Shown here one piece after another: positions 42,536 to 53,943 of a DNA stretch of 64,000 bases. The notes below the pieces were generated by a model. The model saw nothing but the letters and a program-made list of their open reading frames with translations, was not told the origin of the DNA and ran no database searches. The position numbers and the translations under genes were made by a program. The number at the start of each line of letters is the position of its first letter. Positions within the stretch are counted from its first letter, which is position 1. Origin of the DNA: Alteriqipengyuania bathyomarina_B (lineage in GTDB: Bacteria; Pseudomonadota; Alphaproteobacteria; Sphingomonadales; Sphingomonadaceae); contig NZ_JBCFZM010000003.1 in assembly GCF_038594605.1 (NCBI RefSeq), positions 186,001-250,000 of the forward strand, written 5' to 3'.

Positions 42536-42736
42536 ATGGACTTGAACCGGGAATATGCCGCGCACCAGCGTGCGCTGATGGCCGTGGACGATGCCGCAAA
42601 TGGCGACGAGCACAGCGTAAAGCTTGCGACGGCCTCCACGATCGCTGCGCGGATCGGGACCTTCCAGCATCGGCTCGGTGCTGCCGCGGCTTGCGCATGG
42701 AGCATATCCCACGGCGCAGACCCGGCGGCAAGCTAA
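42536..42736 (+). CDS. Small hypothetical protein
   Basis: 66 residues from ATG 42536 with an AGGAG site seven bases upstream. The N-terminal half is polar and helical (MDLNREYAAHQRALMAVDDA, NGDEHSVKLATASTIAARIG), then Ala-rich. No signal peptide or known motif. Soluble and cytoplasmic by composition. Confidence 0.55.
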   Translation: MDLNREYAAHQRALMAVDDAANGDEHSVKLATASTIAARIGTFQHRLGAAAACAWSISHGADPAAS

Positions 42737-42921
42737 CCACAAACGTTCCCGAGCGTCAGCAACACACCTCCGGTTCGCCGATGCGCGGGCCAGAGGTGTG
42801 CCGTCGTCATCCAGCGAGGGGCATTCGGCGAGGTGCGCGGGCAAGCCGACGCATCCCCGCTTGACCCGTCTCGCGTGCTTCTCCAGCATAGGTTGCAAAC
42901 AGCCACGTAAAGGAGAGAGGC

Positions 42922-43695
42922 ATGAGCGACGACGTTCAAACGCAGGTGCAGGCCACCGATCAGGGGAGCGTGCTGATCATCACGATCAACCGCCCCGACG
43001 CGAAAAACGCCATGAACAAGGCGGCTGCGGAAGGTATTGCCGCAGCGCTCGACCGGCTCGACGCGGAGGACGATCTGCGGGTCGCGATCCTGACCGGCGC
43101 GGGCGGCACCTTCTGTTCGGGCATGGACCTAAAGGGCTTCCTGCGCGGCGAGACGCCCTTCGTCGAAGGGCGCGGCTTCGGCGGTCTGACGCAGCAGAGC
43201 CCGGCCAAGCCGATTATCGCGGCGGTCGAGGGTTATGCGCTCGCCGGGGGGCTCGAGCTGATGATCTCTTGCGATCTGGTGGTCGCCAATGCGAACGCAA
43301 AATTCGGCATTCCCGAGGTCAAGCGCGGCCTCGCCGCGGCAGCGGGCGGGCTGATGAAGCTGCCCGACCAGATCCCCCACAAGGTTGCGATGGAAATGGC
43401 GCTGACCGGCGAATTCATCGACGCCGCCCGCGCTCACGAGCTGGGCCTCGTCAATCGCGTCACCGATGGCTCGGCCATGGATGGCGCGATGGAGCTGGCA
43501 CGGGCAATCTGCGCCAATGGCCCGCTGGCGGTGCGGATTTCCAAGCAGATCATCGAGGAATCGCGCGGCTGGAGCCTCGAATCCCGCTGGGACGAGCAGG
43601 CCAAGCTGACGCCGCTGGTCTTTGCGAGCGAGGATGCGCGCGAGGGCGCGGCGGCCTTCGCCGAAAAGCGCGCGCCCAATTGGAAGGGCAAGTAA
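42922..43695 (+). CDS. Enoyl-CoA hydratase/isomerase family protein (crotonase)
   Basis: 257 residues. Oxyanion-hole segments AILTGAGGTFCSGMDLKGF and GYALAGGLELMISCDLVVA, followed by FGIPEVKRGLAAAAGG, define the crotonase fold; a Glu at GGLEL is in the catalytic region. It hydrates or isomerises an enoyl-CoA. Strong site AAAGGAGAGAGG before ATG 42922. Its TAA overlaps the start of the racemase gene, so the two are coupled; with the acyl-CoA dehydrogenase downstream they suggest oxidation of a branched or alicyclic acid. Confidence 0.92.
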   Translation: MSDDVQTQVQATDQGSVLIITINRPDAKNAMNKAAAEGIAAALDRLDAEDDLRVAILTGAGGTFCSGMDLKGFLRGETPFVEGRGFGGLTQQSPAKPIIAAVEGYALAGGLELMISCDLVVANANAKFGIPEVKRGLAAAAGGLMKLPDQIPHKVAMEMALTGEFIDAARAHELGLVNRVTDGSAMDGAMELARAICANGPLAVRISKQIIEESRGWSLESRWDEQAKLTPLVFASEDAREGAAAFAEKRAPNWKGK

Positions 43696-44864
43696 TGCCC
43701 GGCGAACGTGCAGGCCCTCTTGCAGGCCTGCGCATCGTCGAATTCGCCGGGATCGGCCCCGGACCGTTCTGCGGCATGATGCTGGCCGATCACGGCGCAG
43801 AGGTGATCCGCGTGGATCGCGCCGGAGCACGCAGCGGCCTCCAGCCCGATCCGACCAAGGATGTGCTGGCGCGCGGGCGCAAGTCGATCGCGCTCGATCT
43901 CAAGAGCAAGGAGGGCATAGCGCTCGCCCGCAAGCTGTGCGCGTCTGCCGATGGCCTGATCGAAGGGTTTCGCCCCGGGGTGATGGAGCGGCTGGGGCTG
44001 GGGCCCGACGTGCTGCTCGCCGACAATCCGAGGCTCGTCTACGGACGGATGACCGGGTGGGGGCAGACCGGCCCCTATGCGCCCCATGCGGGCCACGACA
44101 TCAACTATATCGCGCTGGGCGGTGCGCTCGCGCATTTCGGGCGGGCGGGCGACAAGCCCACGCCCCCGATCAACATGGTCGGCGACTTCGGCGGGGGCGG
44201 CATGATGCTCGCGTTTGGAATGGTCTCGGCGCTGCTGCATGTCGCGCATGGCGGCTCAAACGAACGGCGCGGCCAGGTGATCGACGCCGCGATGACCGAT
44301 GGTACGGCAGTCCTGATGGGCATGATCCAGGGCTTCGCCAATCAGGGCATGTGGCGCGAGGATCGGGGCGCCAATCTGCTCGATACCGGCGCACATTTCT
44401 ACGACACTTACGAAACCGCCGACGGCAAGTTCGTGAGCATCGGCAGCATCGAGCCGCAGTTCTACGCCGAGCTTCGCGCGCGGCTGGGCCTTGCCGAAGA
44501 CTCCGAGTTCGATGCGCAAATGAACCCGGCGCAATGGCCTGTCCTCAAGGAGAAGCTCGCCGCGATCTTCAAGGGCAAGACCCGCGCCGAGTGGGACGAC
44601 CTGCTCGAACACACCGACGTCTGCTATGCGCCGGTGCTGACCATGAGCGAGGCGCGCGAGCACCCGCACAATGCGGCACGCGGCACTTTCGTCGAGATCG
44701 CCGGTTCGCCGCAGCCCGCCCCCGCGCCGCGCTATTCGGGCACGGCCACCGCAACGCCGCAGGCGGCGGTAGCACCGGGCGCCGATAGCGACGCGATTCT
44801 CGATGGACTGGGGATCGACGCGGACCAGATCGCCGCGCTGCGCAGATCGGGCACGGTTTCCTAG
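43695..44864 (+). CDS. CaiB/BaiF CoA-transferase family, alpha-methylacyl-CoA racemase type
   Basis: 389 residues. Family III CoA-transferase fold: LRIVEFAGIGPGPFCGMMLADHGAEVIRVDR at the N terminus, GLIEGFRPGVMERLGLGP, LVYGRMTGWGQTGPYAPHAGHDINYIALGG and the closing VCYAPVLTMSEAREHPHN. The catalytic Asp of transferases, and the His/Asp pair of racemases (GHDINY and a later Asp in NLLDTGAHFYDTYET), fit the AMACR branch that epimerises 2-methylacyl-CoAs. That step is needed before beta-oxidation of methyl-branched chains. Confidence 0.88.
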   Translation: MPGERAGPLAGLRIVEFAGIGPGPFCGMMLADHGAEVIRVDRAGARSGLQPDPTKDVLARGRKSIALDLKSKEGIALARKLCASADGLIEGFRPGVMERLGLGPDVLLADNPRLVYGRMTGWGQTGPYAPHAGHDINYIALGGALAHFGRAGDKPTPPINMVGDFGGGGMMLAFGMVSALLHVAHGGSNERRGQVIDAAMTDGTAVLMGMIQGFANQGMWREDRGANLLDTGAHFYDTYETADGKFVSIGSIEPQFYAELRARLGLAEDSEFDAQMNPAQWPVLKEKLAAIFKGKTRAEWDDLLEHTDVCYAPVLTMSEAREHPHNAARGTFVEIAGSPQPAPAPRYSGTATATPQAAVAPGADSDAILDGLGIDADQIAALRRSGTVS

Positions 44865-44937
44865 CGCTCACGAAAGATTGCAGTTCGCAACCGATTTGGT
44901 AGGTTCGCCCCCAAAAGCATAATCGAGAGGATTTCCC

Positions 44938-46101
44938 ATGCCCGTCATCGACGTTCCCCAGCCCGAATTCATGGAAGACGAAGAAATCGCGATCTTCGCC
45001 GACGCGGTCGGCAAGTTCTACGAGAAGCATGCGCCCGAAAAGCGCGTGCTCAAGTGGCGCGAAGACGGGATGGTAGAGCGCGAGTTCTGGAACGAAGCGG
45101 GCGCGGCCGGGCTGCTCGGCGCGTCGGTTCCCGAGGAATATGGTGGCCACGGTGGCGATTTCCGGCACGAGATGGTCGTGATCGACCAGCAGGGCCGGCA
45201 CAATGTCGAAGGCTTCGCCGCCAGCCTGCATAACACGATCATCCTGCCCTACCTGGTGCGTCACGGCACCGAGGAGCAGAAGAAGAAATACCTGCCCAGG
45301 CTGGTAAGCGGCGAGCTGGTCAGCGCGATCGCGATGACCGAGCCGGGCGTCGGCAGCGACCTGCAGAGCATCACGACGACCGCGCTGAAGGACGGCAACG
45401 GCTACAAGATCAACGGCGCCAAGACCTACATCTCCAACGGCCAGACCGCCGACTTCATCATCGTCGTCGCCAAGACCGACCCGAACGAGCGGGCCAAGGG
45501 CATCTCGCTGATGCTGCTGGAAACCGAGGGTGCGGAAGGCTTCCAGCGCGGCAAGAAGCTCGACAAGATCGGCCTCGATGCGCAGGACACCAGCGAGCTG
45601 TTCTTCGACGACGTCTTCGTGCCCAGCGACGCTGTGCTCGGCGGAGAGGAAGGCAAGGGCTTCTACCAGCTGATGGGCGAGCTGCCGCAGGAACGGCTGA
45701 TCATCGCAATGGGCGCGATGTCGACGATCGAGCGCGCGCTGGAAGAAACGGTCGCCTTCACCAAGGATCGCAAGGCCTTCGGCAAGACCATCTGGGATTT
45801 CCAGAACACCCAGTTCACGCTCGCCGAACTGAAGGCGCGCGCCACCGCGGCCAAGGTCTTCGTCAATCACTGCATCGCGCAACACCTGGAGGGCAAGCTC
45901 GACGTGCCGACGGCGTGCATGGCGAAGCTGTGGGTGACCGAACTGCAGGGAGAAGTGGTCGACAAGTGCCTGCAACTGCACGGCGGATCGGGCTACATCA
46001 ACGATTACCCGATCGCGCGCATGTTCCGCGACAGCAGGATCAGCCGCATTTTCGGCGGATCGAACGAGATCATGAAGATGGTCATCGCACGTTCGATGTG
46101 A
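44938..46101 (+). CDS. Acyl-CoA dehydrogenase
   Basis: 387 residues, FAD-dependent. Conserved: LLGASVPEEYGGHGGDFRHEMVV, AIAMTEPGVGSDLQSITTTA (FAD-binding), YISNGQTADFIIVVAKTD, LPQERLIIAMGAMSTIERALEET, HGGSGYINDYPIARMFRDSRISRIFGGSNEIMK. It makes the first double bond of beta-oxidation. Start ATG 44938 has GAGAGGA upstream, 73 bases after the racemase gene. No electron-transfer partner gene is adjacent. Confidence 0.93.
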   Translation: MPVIDVPQPEFMEDEEIAIFADAVGKFYEKHAPEKRVLKWREDGMVEREFWNEAGAAGLLGASVPEEYGGHGGDFRHEMVVIDQQGRHNVEGFAASLHNTIILPYLVRHGTEEQKKKYLPRLVSGELVSAIAMTEPGVGSDLQSITTTALKDGNGYKINGAKTYISNGQTADFIIVVAKTDPNERAKGISLMLLETEGAEGFQRGKKLDKIGLDAQDTSELFFDDVFVPSDAVLGGEEGKGFYQLMGELPQERLIIAMGAMSTIERALEETVAFTKDRKAFGKTIWDFQNTQFTLAELKARATAAKVFVNHCIAQHLEGKLDVPTACMAKLWVTELQGEVVDKCLQLHGGSGYINDYPIARMFRDSRISRIFGGSNEIMKMVIARSM

Positions 46102-46280
46102 GCGGATGGGCGGGTGTCGAGCCCAAGTCCTTCGCCCGCGTTAACCTGTGTGATTGAGGGTGTCCCACGGCGGATGGCGGCCAATCCTGGCCCTTGTAGC
46201 CAATTGATAAGAGTGCTCGGTTAACGCTCGACACAGGGGTCGGGTACCGATTCGGTTCACTATCGAGGGAGCGCACAATC

Positions 46281-47237
46281 ATGGCCGTCATCGCCGTCTA
46301 CAGCATGAAGGGTGGGGTCGGGAAAACGACCATGGCGGTCGATCTGGCCTGGCGCTTCTCGCAACGCGGCGGACACGACACCCTGCTGTTCGATCTCGAT
46401 CCGCAGGGCGGCGCGGGCTTCCTGCTGGGCCATGAAGAGCGCAAGGTGCAGCGCGCGATCTCCGCCTTCCACCACGCCAAGGCCCCGCGCGACCTGATCG
46501 AGCCCACCAAATATGACGGCCTGTCGCTGATCGGTGCCGACCAGTCCTTGCGCGATCTGCCGGTGCAACTGGCCCGGATCGGCGCGAAGAAGCGGCTGGC
46601 GCAGATGCTCAACTTCATGAAGGGCGATTATCCGCGCATCGTGCTCGACTGCCCGCCGATGATCAACGAGGTGAGCGAGCAGATCATGGAAGCGGCAGAC
46701 CTGATCGTGGTGCCGCTGCCCGCATCGCCGCTGGCCGCGCGGGCGTTCGGCTTCATTCGCAAGGAGCTGGCCAAGCGGCCCGGCCATCCGCCGGTGCTGC
46801 CGGTGCTCTCGATGTATGACGGGCGGCGCAAGCTGCATCGCTGGGTGCGCGAAAACGCGGGCGCCAACTGGCCGGTGATCCCGCAAAGCTCCTATGTCGA
46901 ACAGGTCGCGGTCCGGCGCGAGCCGATCGCCGCTTTCGCCAACTGGTCGCCCGCCTCGCAGGGGTTCGAGCAGCTGCACGGCGCGCTCGAGGCGAAGCTG
47001 GCCCAGATGGGGCTCGCGGGCCCTCCTGGTTCCGGTCAGCGCGCGCTCCCGCAACCCGACGCGTCCCGACCGCAGGAGCCGGGCCACGAAACGCCGCGCG
47101 AAACGGGTGCCCGGGTGGTCCCGATCCGCGATGCCGGTGCCGCGCGCCCGCATGACGCAAGCGGTGCCCCGGCCCCGGCACGCCGCGCAAGCACGGGCAC
47201 CGACGAAGCATTTGCCCGCCGCGCTTTCAGCTTCTGA
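46281..47237 (+). CDS. ParA-family ATPase, orphan
   Basis: 318 residues. Deviant Walker A YSMKGGVGKTTMAVDLAW, Walker A' FDLDPQGGAGFLLG and Walker B RIVLDCPPMINEVSEQIM are clear. From about residue 245 there is a Pro/Ala/Arg-rich disordered tail. No parB or centromere-like repeats lie next to it, so it is not an obvious plasmid-partition system; a cell-pole or cargo-positioning role is possible. It shares its whole N-terminal pattern with the ParA at 53944. Confidence 0.9.
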   Translation: MAVIAVYSMKGGVGKTTMAVDLAWRFSQRGGHDTLLFDLDPQGGAGFLLGHEERKVQRAISAFHHAKAPRDLIEPTKYDGLSLIGADQSLRDLPVQLARIGAKKRLAQMLNFMKGDYPRIVLDCPPMINEVSEQIMEAADLIVVPLPASPLAARAFGFIRKELAKRPGHPPVLPVLSMYDGRRKLHRWVRENAGANWPVIPQSSYVEQVAVRREPIAAFANWSPASQGFEQLHGALEAKLAQMGLAGPPGSGQRALPQPDASRPQEPGHETPRETGARVVPIRDAGAARPHDASGAPAPARRASTGTDEAFARRAFSF

Positions 47238-47347
47238 CGTGCTGCGGGCCGTCTGCGCCTGCCAAAACGCGAGACCATCGCGCGCCTGACAACTTGTCAT
47301 TCATTCCCTCGCGCTTACATTCGTGAGGGAAAGGACTCGTATCTAGC

Positions 47348-49339
<1,992 letters not shown>

Positions 49340-49370
49340 GCTTTACCTGCCCAGGCATCGCCAGATGATC

Positions 49371-49409
49371 GAAAAAGCCCCGCCGGAATCGCTCTGGCGG
49401 GGCTTTTTC
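49371..49409 (+). terminator. ftsH terminator
   Basis: GAAAAAGCCCCGCC (49371-49384) and GGCGGGGCTTTTTC (49396-49409) form a perfect 14-bp stem with an 11-base loop and a T-run built into the 3' arm. It starts 32 bases after the ftsH stop. Confidence 0.95.
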
Positions 49410-49502
49410 GTGCGCGGCGCCCTGGCGTTTCCTCACCGGGCCGGGGAACCGCAGACCGGCGCTGATGGTTAACACTGCCTGGTCACCGAGGGAGTACCTG
49501 CC

Positions 49503-49781
49503 ATGTATCGTCCGAATATCGCCGTTCTCGCCGCGCTTGGCGCCGTCTCGCTTGGTCTTGCCGCCTGTTCCGAGCAGACGCAGGAAGATGGCGAAGCCTT
49601 CGTCGAAGGTGCTGCCGCCGATACGGCCGCAAATGCCGAAGTCGTGCAGGAAAAGGTTGAGGACGCGGCGATCGTGGCGAGCGACAAGGTGAGCGAGGGT
49701 GCCGCCAATATGCGCGACGAAATGGCCAAGGACGAAGCGACCGAGCCGCAGACCGACGAAGAGCTCGACGGAACGGATTGA
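49503..49781 (+). CDS. Small acidic lipoprotein
   Basis: 92 residues. Lipoprotein signal AVSLGLAACSEQ (lipobox LAAC), then an acidic, Ala-rich, probably helical mature part (AEVVQEKVEDAAIVASDKVS, EGAANMRDEMAKDEATEPQT). GAGGGAG precedes ATG 49503. Composition resembles entericidin-like or coiled-coil envelope lipoproteins, but no family is assigned. Own transcript after the ftsH terminator. Confidence 0.75.
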   Translation: MYRPNIAVLAALGAVSLGLAACSEQTQEDGEAFVEGAAADTAANAEVVQEKVEDAAIVASDKVSEGAANMRDEMAKDEATEPQTDEELDGTD

Positions 49782-49912
49782 CCGGCAGGGCGCGCGGATC
49801 GTACCGGGCAGCGGCAGAACCTGCACGCCAGACCGGGACCGCCACGCTATCGCCCACGCCAGACCCAGCCTCCGCAACCGCGCGCCCGAACGTGCGTCTG
49901 CCCGCACGACCT

Positions 49913-50659
49913 ATGACAGGCCGCTGCGGCGGCGCGGGAGCGTGCGTCATTAGGTTCGCGCTCGCCCCCGATCTGGATAGCGCCGCGCTGGCCGAGGAAT
50001 TCGCGGCGCGCGGGCGCGTGGTCGTCGAGAACTTCCTCGCCGATGGGCAGGCGCAGGCGCTGCACGATCTCCTGAAGGCGCGGCAGGACTGGAAGCAGGT
50101 GCTCAACAGCGGCGACAAGCTGGTCGAACTCGACCGGCAGACCCGCGCTTCGCTGACCGATCCGCAACGCTCCGACCTCGACGATGCGGTCTATGCCGGT
50201 GCGCGCTACGGCTTCCAGTATCGCTACGAAACGATCCGCGTGCCCGATGACGCGAGCGCGCGCGCGCAAAGTGACGATCCGCTGGCCGCTTATGCGCGCT
50301 GGCTGTCGAGCGACGAGCCGCGCGAATTCCTGCGGACCGTGGTGGGAGACCCCGCGATCCGCTTCGCCGATGCGCAGGGCACTGCGTATTCGCCCGGCGA
50401 TTTCCTGACCGGGCATGACGACGCGGTGGAGGGCAAGAACCGCACCGCCGCCTATGTGCTGGGCCTGAGCCCTATGTGGCGCCCGGAATGGGGCGGGTTG
50501 CTGCTGTTCCATGGCGAAGACGGCGCGAGCGGAGATTTCCTCGTGCCCGCGCTCAACCGGCTCACCCTGTTCAGGGTCGGCCAGCCGCACAGCGTCAGCC
50601 TCGTCAGCCGGGCGACGCCGGTGCGCCGCTATTCGATCACCGGCTGGCTGCGCCGCTAG
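49913..50659 (+). CDS. 2-oxoglutarate-Fe(II) oxygenase (prolyl-hydroxylase-like)
   Basis: About 248 residues. Iron ligands H-x-D in FLTGHDDAVEGKNRTAAYVLGLSP and a distal His in VGQPHSVSLVS, followed by the 2-oxoglutarate Arg in VRRYSITGWLRR, are spaced as in the SM-20/prolyl-4-hydroxylase group. VVVENFLADGQAQALHDLL opens the domain. Target unknown. The start is uncertain: ATG 49913 lacks a ribosome site, and an ATT at 49951 sits eight bases after GGGAG. The TAG overlaps the stop of the convergent sulfotransferase. Confidence 0.8.
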   Translation: MTGRCGGAGACVIRFALAPDLDSAALAEEFAARGRVVVENFLADGQAQALHDLLKARQDWKQVLNSGDKLVELDRQTRASLTDPQRSDLDDAVYAGARYGFQYRYETIRVPDDASARAQSDDPLAAYARWLSSDEPREFLRTVVGDPAIRFADAQGTAYSPGDFLTGHDDAVEGKNRTAAYVLGLSPMWRPEWGGLLLFHGEDGASGDFLVPALNRLTLFRVGQPHSVSLVSRATPVRRYSITGWLRR

Positions 50660-51642
50660 CCGAGCCCGGCCAGCCAGGCGAGCGCAGCATCGAAGCGCTG
50701 GCCGTGATGGGCCTCCACCGCCGCATCCTCGCCTGCGCGATCGCCGTGCGAGAAGGGCCGCGTCGGGTCTTTCGCATCTTGCGCAGGCAGGCCGCCCACG
50801 TCGGCATCGCCCGCCAGTTCCAACCGCTCCGCGGCGAGGCGAAGCGCCGCCTGTGGATCGTCGACCAGCGTTTCGAAGCAGAGCCACGCCTTACGCGGAG
50901 CGAGCTGCGCGAACAGGTCTTCCTGCGCGCGGTGGAGCAGCGCCGCCGCGCGGGCGGCCTGGTTGAGCGCATCGCCATCCAGCGCTATGGCCGCGCGCAG
51001 CTGGTCCGCCAGTACCGCGTCGCTCGCGCCAAGCAGCTGGACGTGGCGCAGGGCGAAGGCGATCCGGTCCCGCCCGCCGCGGAAGATCGCGCGCAGATAG
51101 GCACGGCGCTCCATCGTCATGCACAGCGCCTGCTTGGCCAGGCCATGTTCCGCGAGCACCGGGATCAGCCCGTTCACCCAGTTGGATGGCTTGATGATCG
51201 TGTCGCGCGCGCCGCCGACCGCCCCCAGGGGCGTGAGCGCATAGGAAAGCAGGCGGGCGAGCGAAGCCGTGCCTTGCCCCGCCGCCAGCTGCGCCTGCTG
51301 GCTCGCCAGATCGGTCAGCGCCTGCGGCTCGCGCAGGGCCAGCACGCCGGGCCAGCGTTCGATCATGCGGGTGAGCAGTGTCGAGCCGCAGAATCCGACA
51401 TGGAAGATCAGCCGCGCGCGCGGGGCATCCTTGCTCTCGCCCGGCTCCACATTGCCGATCCGCGAAGATGACCAGAACGTCTCGCGCCCATCGAGGAAGG
51501 TGGCGCGCGCCAGGTCCTCGGGCGTCGTCTCGACCCATTGCGCTTCGCCGCGGAGCCCATCGAGGCGATGAAGGAATTGCACGAGGGGCGGATCTCCGGA
51601 CAGGGAGGACTGAGGGACGGCGCTCTCTCGCGCGATGCGCAA
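50656..51642 (-). CDS. Sulfotransferase-family protein
   Basis: 328 residues. The PAPS 5'-phosphate loop is in ARLIFHVGFCGSTLLTRMIE, with the core helix after it and a 3'-phosphate-type region IIKPSNWVNGLIPV. The C-terminal half is helical. It transfers sulfate from PAPS to an unknown acceptor, or is an inactive relative. The start appears to be TTG at 51642 directly after the TGA of the DUF3667 gene, so translation is probably coupled. No PAPS synthesis genes are in the window. Confidence 0.75.
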   Translation of the reverse strand: MRIARESAVPQSSLSGDPPLVQFLHRLDGLRGEAQWVETTPEDLARATFLDGRETFWSSSRIGNVEPGESKDAPRARLIFHVGFCGSTLLTRMIERWPGVLALREPQALTDLASQQAQLAAGQGTASLARLLSYALTPLGAVGGARDTIIKPSNWVNGLIPVLAEHGLAKQALCMTMERRAYLRAIFRGGRDRIAFALRHVQLLGASDAVLADQLRAAIALDGDALNQAARAAALLHRAQEDLFAQLAPRKAWLCFETLVDDPQAALRLAAERLELAGDADVGGLPAQDAKDPTRPFSHGDRAGEDAAVEAHHGQRFDAALAWLAGLG

Positions 51643-52761
51643 TCAGAACGCGCCCAGCACCACGAGGATCTGCAAGAACAGGCTCAGGATAAAGAAGATA
51701 CCCACTAGCAGCACGAGCAGCCGCCAGATCGCGGACCGGCGCGAGAGATCGTAAGTCTGCTTGAGCTGTCGGTAGATATGCAGCGGCGCGAGCGTTGCGA
51801 AAATCGTGAACAGCCATCCCGCGCCGATGCCCAGCTTGCCGAGCAGCGACAGCGCGATGAAGAACAGCGACATGAAAGCCAGCGAGTAGGTGACGAAGAT
51901 CGCGTGGTCATAGGCCTTGAACCGCCGTTTCCATGCAAACAGCAGCCATACGAAGGGCAGCGATAGCGGGATCAGCAGCCAGCTGAACTTGTAGCTGTTC
52001 GATTGCAGCTTGTAGAGCATGAGGCCCGGGTTCTTGCGCCACTTCTCCTCAAGCTTCTTGAACAGCTTTATCTCGCCGGCGTCGGTTGCGTCGTAATCGT
52101 CGGGCGAGGCCTTTTCGCCATCCCCCCCGATCAGCTCCTGGCCCCGATCGAGGCTCGCGATCGTCTGGTCGATCTCGGCAATATCGGCTTCGATGGTGGC
52201 AACCTCGTCGTCATTCGCGCCGGATGACCTAGCCTCGGCCAGCTCTTCGCGCAGATCCTGCCGCTCTGCCACCATGTCTTCGCGGACTTCGGCCAGATCA
52301 TCGCCGATCTTGCCGAGATTTGCCCCGCCGATGTCGGTCGGGGTGGTAAGGCCGACCGCCTGGAACACCGCGAACATCAGGAAGACGCTGAACAGGAACA
52401 TGGCCATCGGCGAGACGAAATCGGCGCGTTCGCCGTCGATATAGCGGCGCGTCAGCTTGCCCGGATGCAGCGTAAGCAGGGGAAGCGTGTGCCACAGCTT
52501 GCCGTCGAGATGCAGCACGCCATGCAGCAGATCGTGGCCCACGGCGGAGAGCGTGCGGTGCAGATGCGCCTGCTGACCGCAGATGTGGCAGTGGCGGCCC
52601 ATCAGTTTGGCGCCGCAGTTGAGGCAGGCCTGTTCGACGAAATGCCCGTTCTCGTCGGTCTCGATCTTGCCGGGCGAGCCCTCGCCGGTCTCCCGCTGGA
52701 CCGCGCGTGCATAGAGCCCGCCCTCCATCGCGGTGCCGAAGGCATCGGGAATGTCGCTCAT
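51643..52761 (-). CDS. DUF3667 membrane protein with zinc-ribbon-like N terminus
   Basis: 372 residues. Near residue 45 CLNCGAKLMGRHCHICGQQA has two CxxC-type pairs (zinc-ribbon-like), followed by TLSAVGHDLLHGVLHLDGKLWHTLPLLTLHPGKLTRRYIDGERADFVSPMAMFLFSVFLMF, the DUF3667 signature running into the first helix. A charged coiled-coil insert (about 160-235) precedes three or four further membrane segments at the C terminus. Function unknown for the family. GGAGGG precedes ATG 52761. Confidence 0.88.
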   Translation of the reverse strand: MSDIPDAFGTAMEGGLYARAVQRETGEGSPGKIETDENGHFVEQACLNCGAKLMGRHCHICGQQAHLHRTLSAVGHDLLHGVLHLDGKLWHTLPLLTLHPGKLTRRYIDGERADFVSPMAMFLFSVFLMFAVFQAVGLTTPTDIGGANLGKIGDDLAEVREDMVAERQDLREELAEARSSGANDDEVATIEADIAEIDQTIASLDRGQELIGGDGEKASPDDYDATDAGEIKLFKKLEEKWRKNPGLMLYKLQSNSYKFSWLLIPLSLPFVWLLFAWKRRFKAYDHAIFVTYSLAFMSLFFIALSLLGKLGIGAGWLFTIFATLAPLHIYRQLKQTYDLSRRSAIWRLLVLLVGIFFILSLFLQILVVLGAF

Positions 52762-52833
52762 ATCGTAGGCCCTCCGCAGGTGTTTCTAGTCGCCGTAACC
52801 GGCGGGGTCGAGACTTCAGTCGTTCGGCGGCGG

Positions 52834-53577
52834 TCAGGGGAGGATCGTTAGGCGCACCAGCACCTCGCGCGCGAGCACCAGCAACACCGTGACGAGCACG
52901 AGCAGCGGGGCCAGCCGCAGCAGCGTCGCCGACCGGTCTAGCCTGGCATGTTCGCTCAGCAGCCATGCGTTGAGCGCGACGATGGCGCTGACCAGCGGGG
53001 CAAGGACGAAGGGGGCGGGTGCGCCAAGGGCATAGGCGGTTAGCGCAAGACCGATCAGTCCGGCCGATCCGCCGAGGCTGCGGGCGGCGAAACTGAGCAC
53101 CCAGTGTGCGTGCCGTCCTTCGGTGCGCGGGCAGGCGAGCCGCGCGGCGAGCGCACCCAGCGGCAGCAGCAGCCAACCCCCCATCCATAGCTTGCCGAGT
53201 AGCGCGAGGATGGCCGCCGCGCCCACTTCCAATGCCACCTCCCGGGGCAAGGCGGTATCGCCGCGGCGCCACGCGAGGTTCGCCTGCTCGAGGAAGAACG
53301 CCGTCGATTGGGCCCGTTCGCGCCGCTCTGCCGCTTCGGGGGTGTCGTCGGGCGATGCCACCGGCCCGACGATGTCGGCCAGCGCGCTGTTGCTGGCGGA
53401 CAGTGCGCTTTCGACGGCACGGTCCTGCCCGATTTCGCCGGCCGGCTCGCTGGCGAGGTCGATGGCGAGCAGCAGCGCCATCCCCGCAACGAAGATCGCG
53501 AGCGCGCGCAGCACCGGTTCGTCGAGCAGCCGGGTACGACGAGACATTTCGGGAGAGGGCGCGCGGGGCTCGGGCAT
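52834..53577 (-). CDS. Hypothetical integral membrane protein
   Basis: 247 residues, about five hydrophobic segments (LRALAIFVAGMALLLAIDLA near the N terminus; ILALLGKLWMGGWLLLPLGALAA, GGSAGLIGLALTAYALGA, LAPLVSAIVALNAWLL and LLVLVTVLLVLAREVLV later), separated by an acidic soluble stretch (about 45-115). No family recognised. ATG 53577 is preferred over the in-frame TTG six bases upstream. Lies upstream of, and co-oriented with, the DUF3667 gene. Confidence 0.7.
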   Translation of the reverse strand: MPEPRAPSPEMSRRTRLLDEPVLRALAIFVAGMALLLAIDLASEPAGEIGQDRAVESALSASNSALADIVGPVASPDDTPEAAERRERAQSTAFFLEQANLAWRRGDTALPREVALEVGAAAILALLGKLWMGGWLLLPLGALAARLACPRTEGRHAHWVLSFAARSLGGSAGLIGLALTAYALGAPAPFVLAPLVSAIVALNAWLLSEHARLDRSATLLRLAPLLVLVTVLLVLAREVLVRLTILP

Positions 53578-53693
53578 CGTCAATCGTCATAGCGCGCCCG
53601 CGCGCGAAGGCCAGAGACCGCTCGGCGAATTACCCGCACGCACACGGGAACGAACGGCGAACATAACCCGTTGATCGGAAAAGGAGACAACCC

Positions 53694-53930
53694 ATGAACA
53701 AGATCGGCGAACACCCCAAGGCGGACCCTGCTTCCAATGCCGAAAAGGCGCCCGAGAACTGGACGACCGGCGACGAGGCGATGACCGGCGCACAGGCCAG
53801 TTACCTCAAGACGCTGGCCGAAGAAGCGGGCACGCCCGAGGCCTACGATCCGGGTCTGAGCAAGGCCGATGCATCGGTCAGGATCGACGAATTGCAGCAG
53901 ACAACCGGCCGGGGCAGCGACGACGCGTAA
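53694..53930 (+). CDS. DUF3072 protein
   Basis: 78 residues, small and acidic. MTGAQASYLKTLAEEAGTPEAYDP and KADASVRIDELQ match the DUF3072 pattern. AAAAGGAGA precedes ATG 53694. Cytoplasmic, function unknown. Confidence 0.85.
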   Translation: MNKIGEHPKADPASNAEKAPENWTTGDEAMTGAQASYLKTLAEEAGTPEAYDPGLSKADASVRIDELQQTTGRGSDDA

Positions 53931-53943
53931 CCGCGCCCGGCCC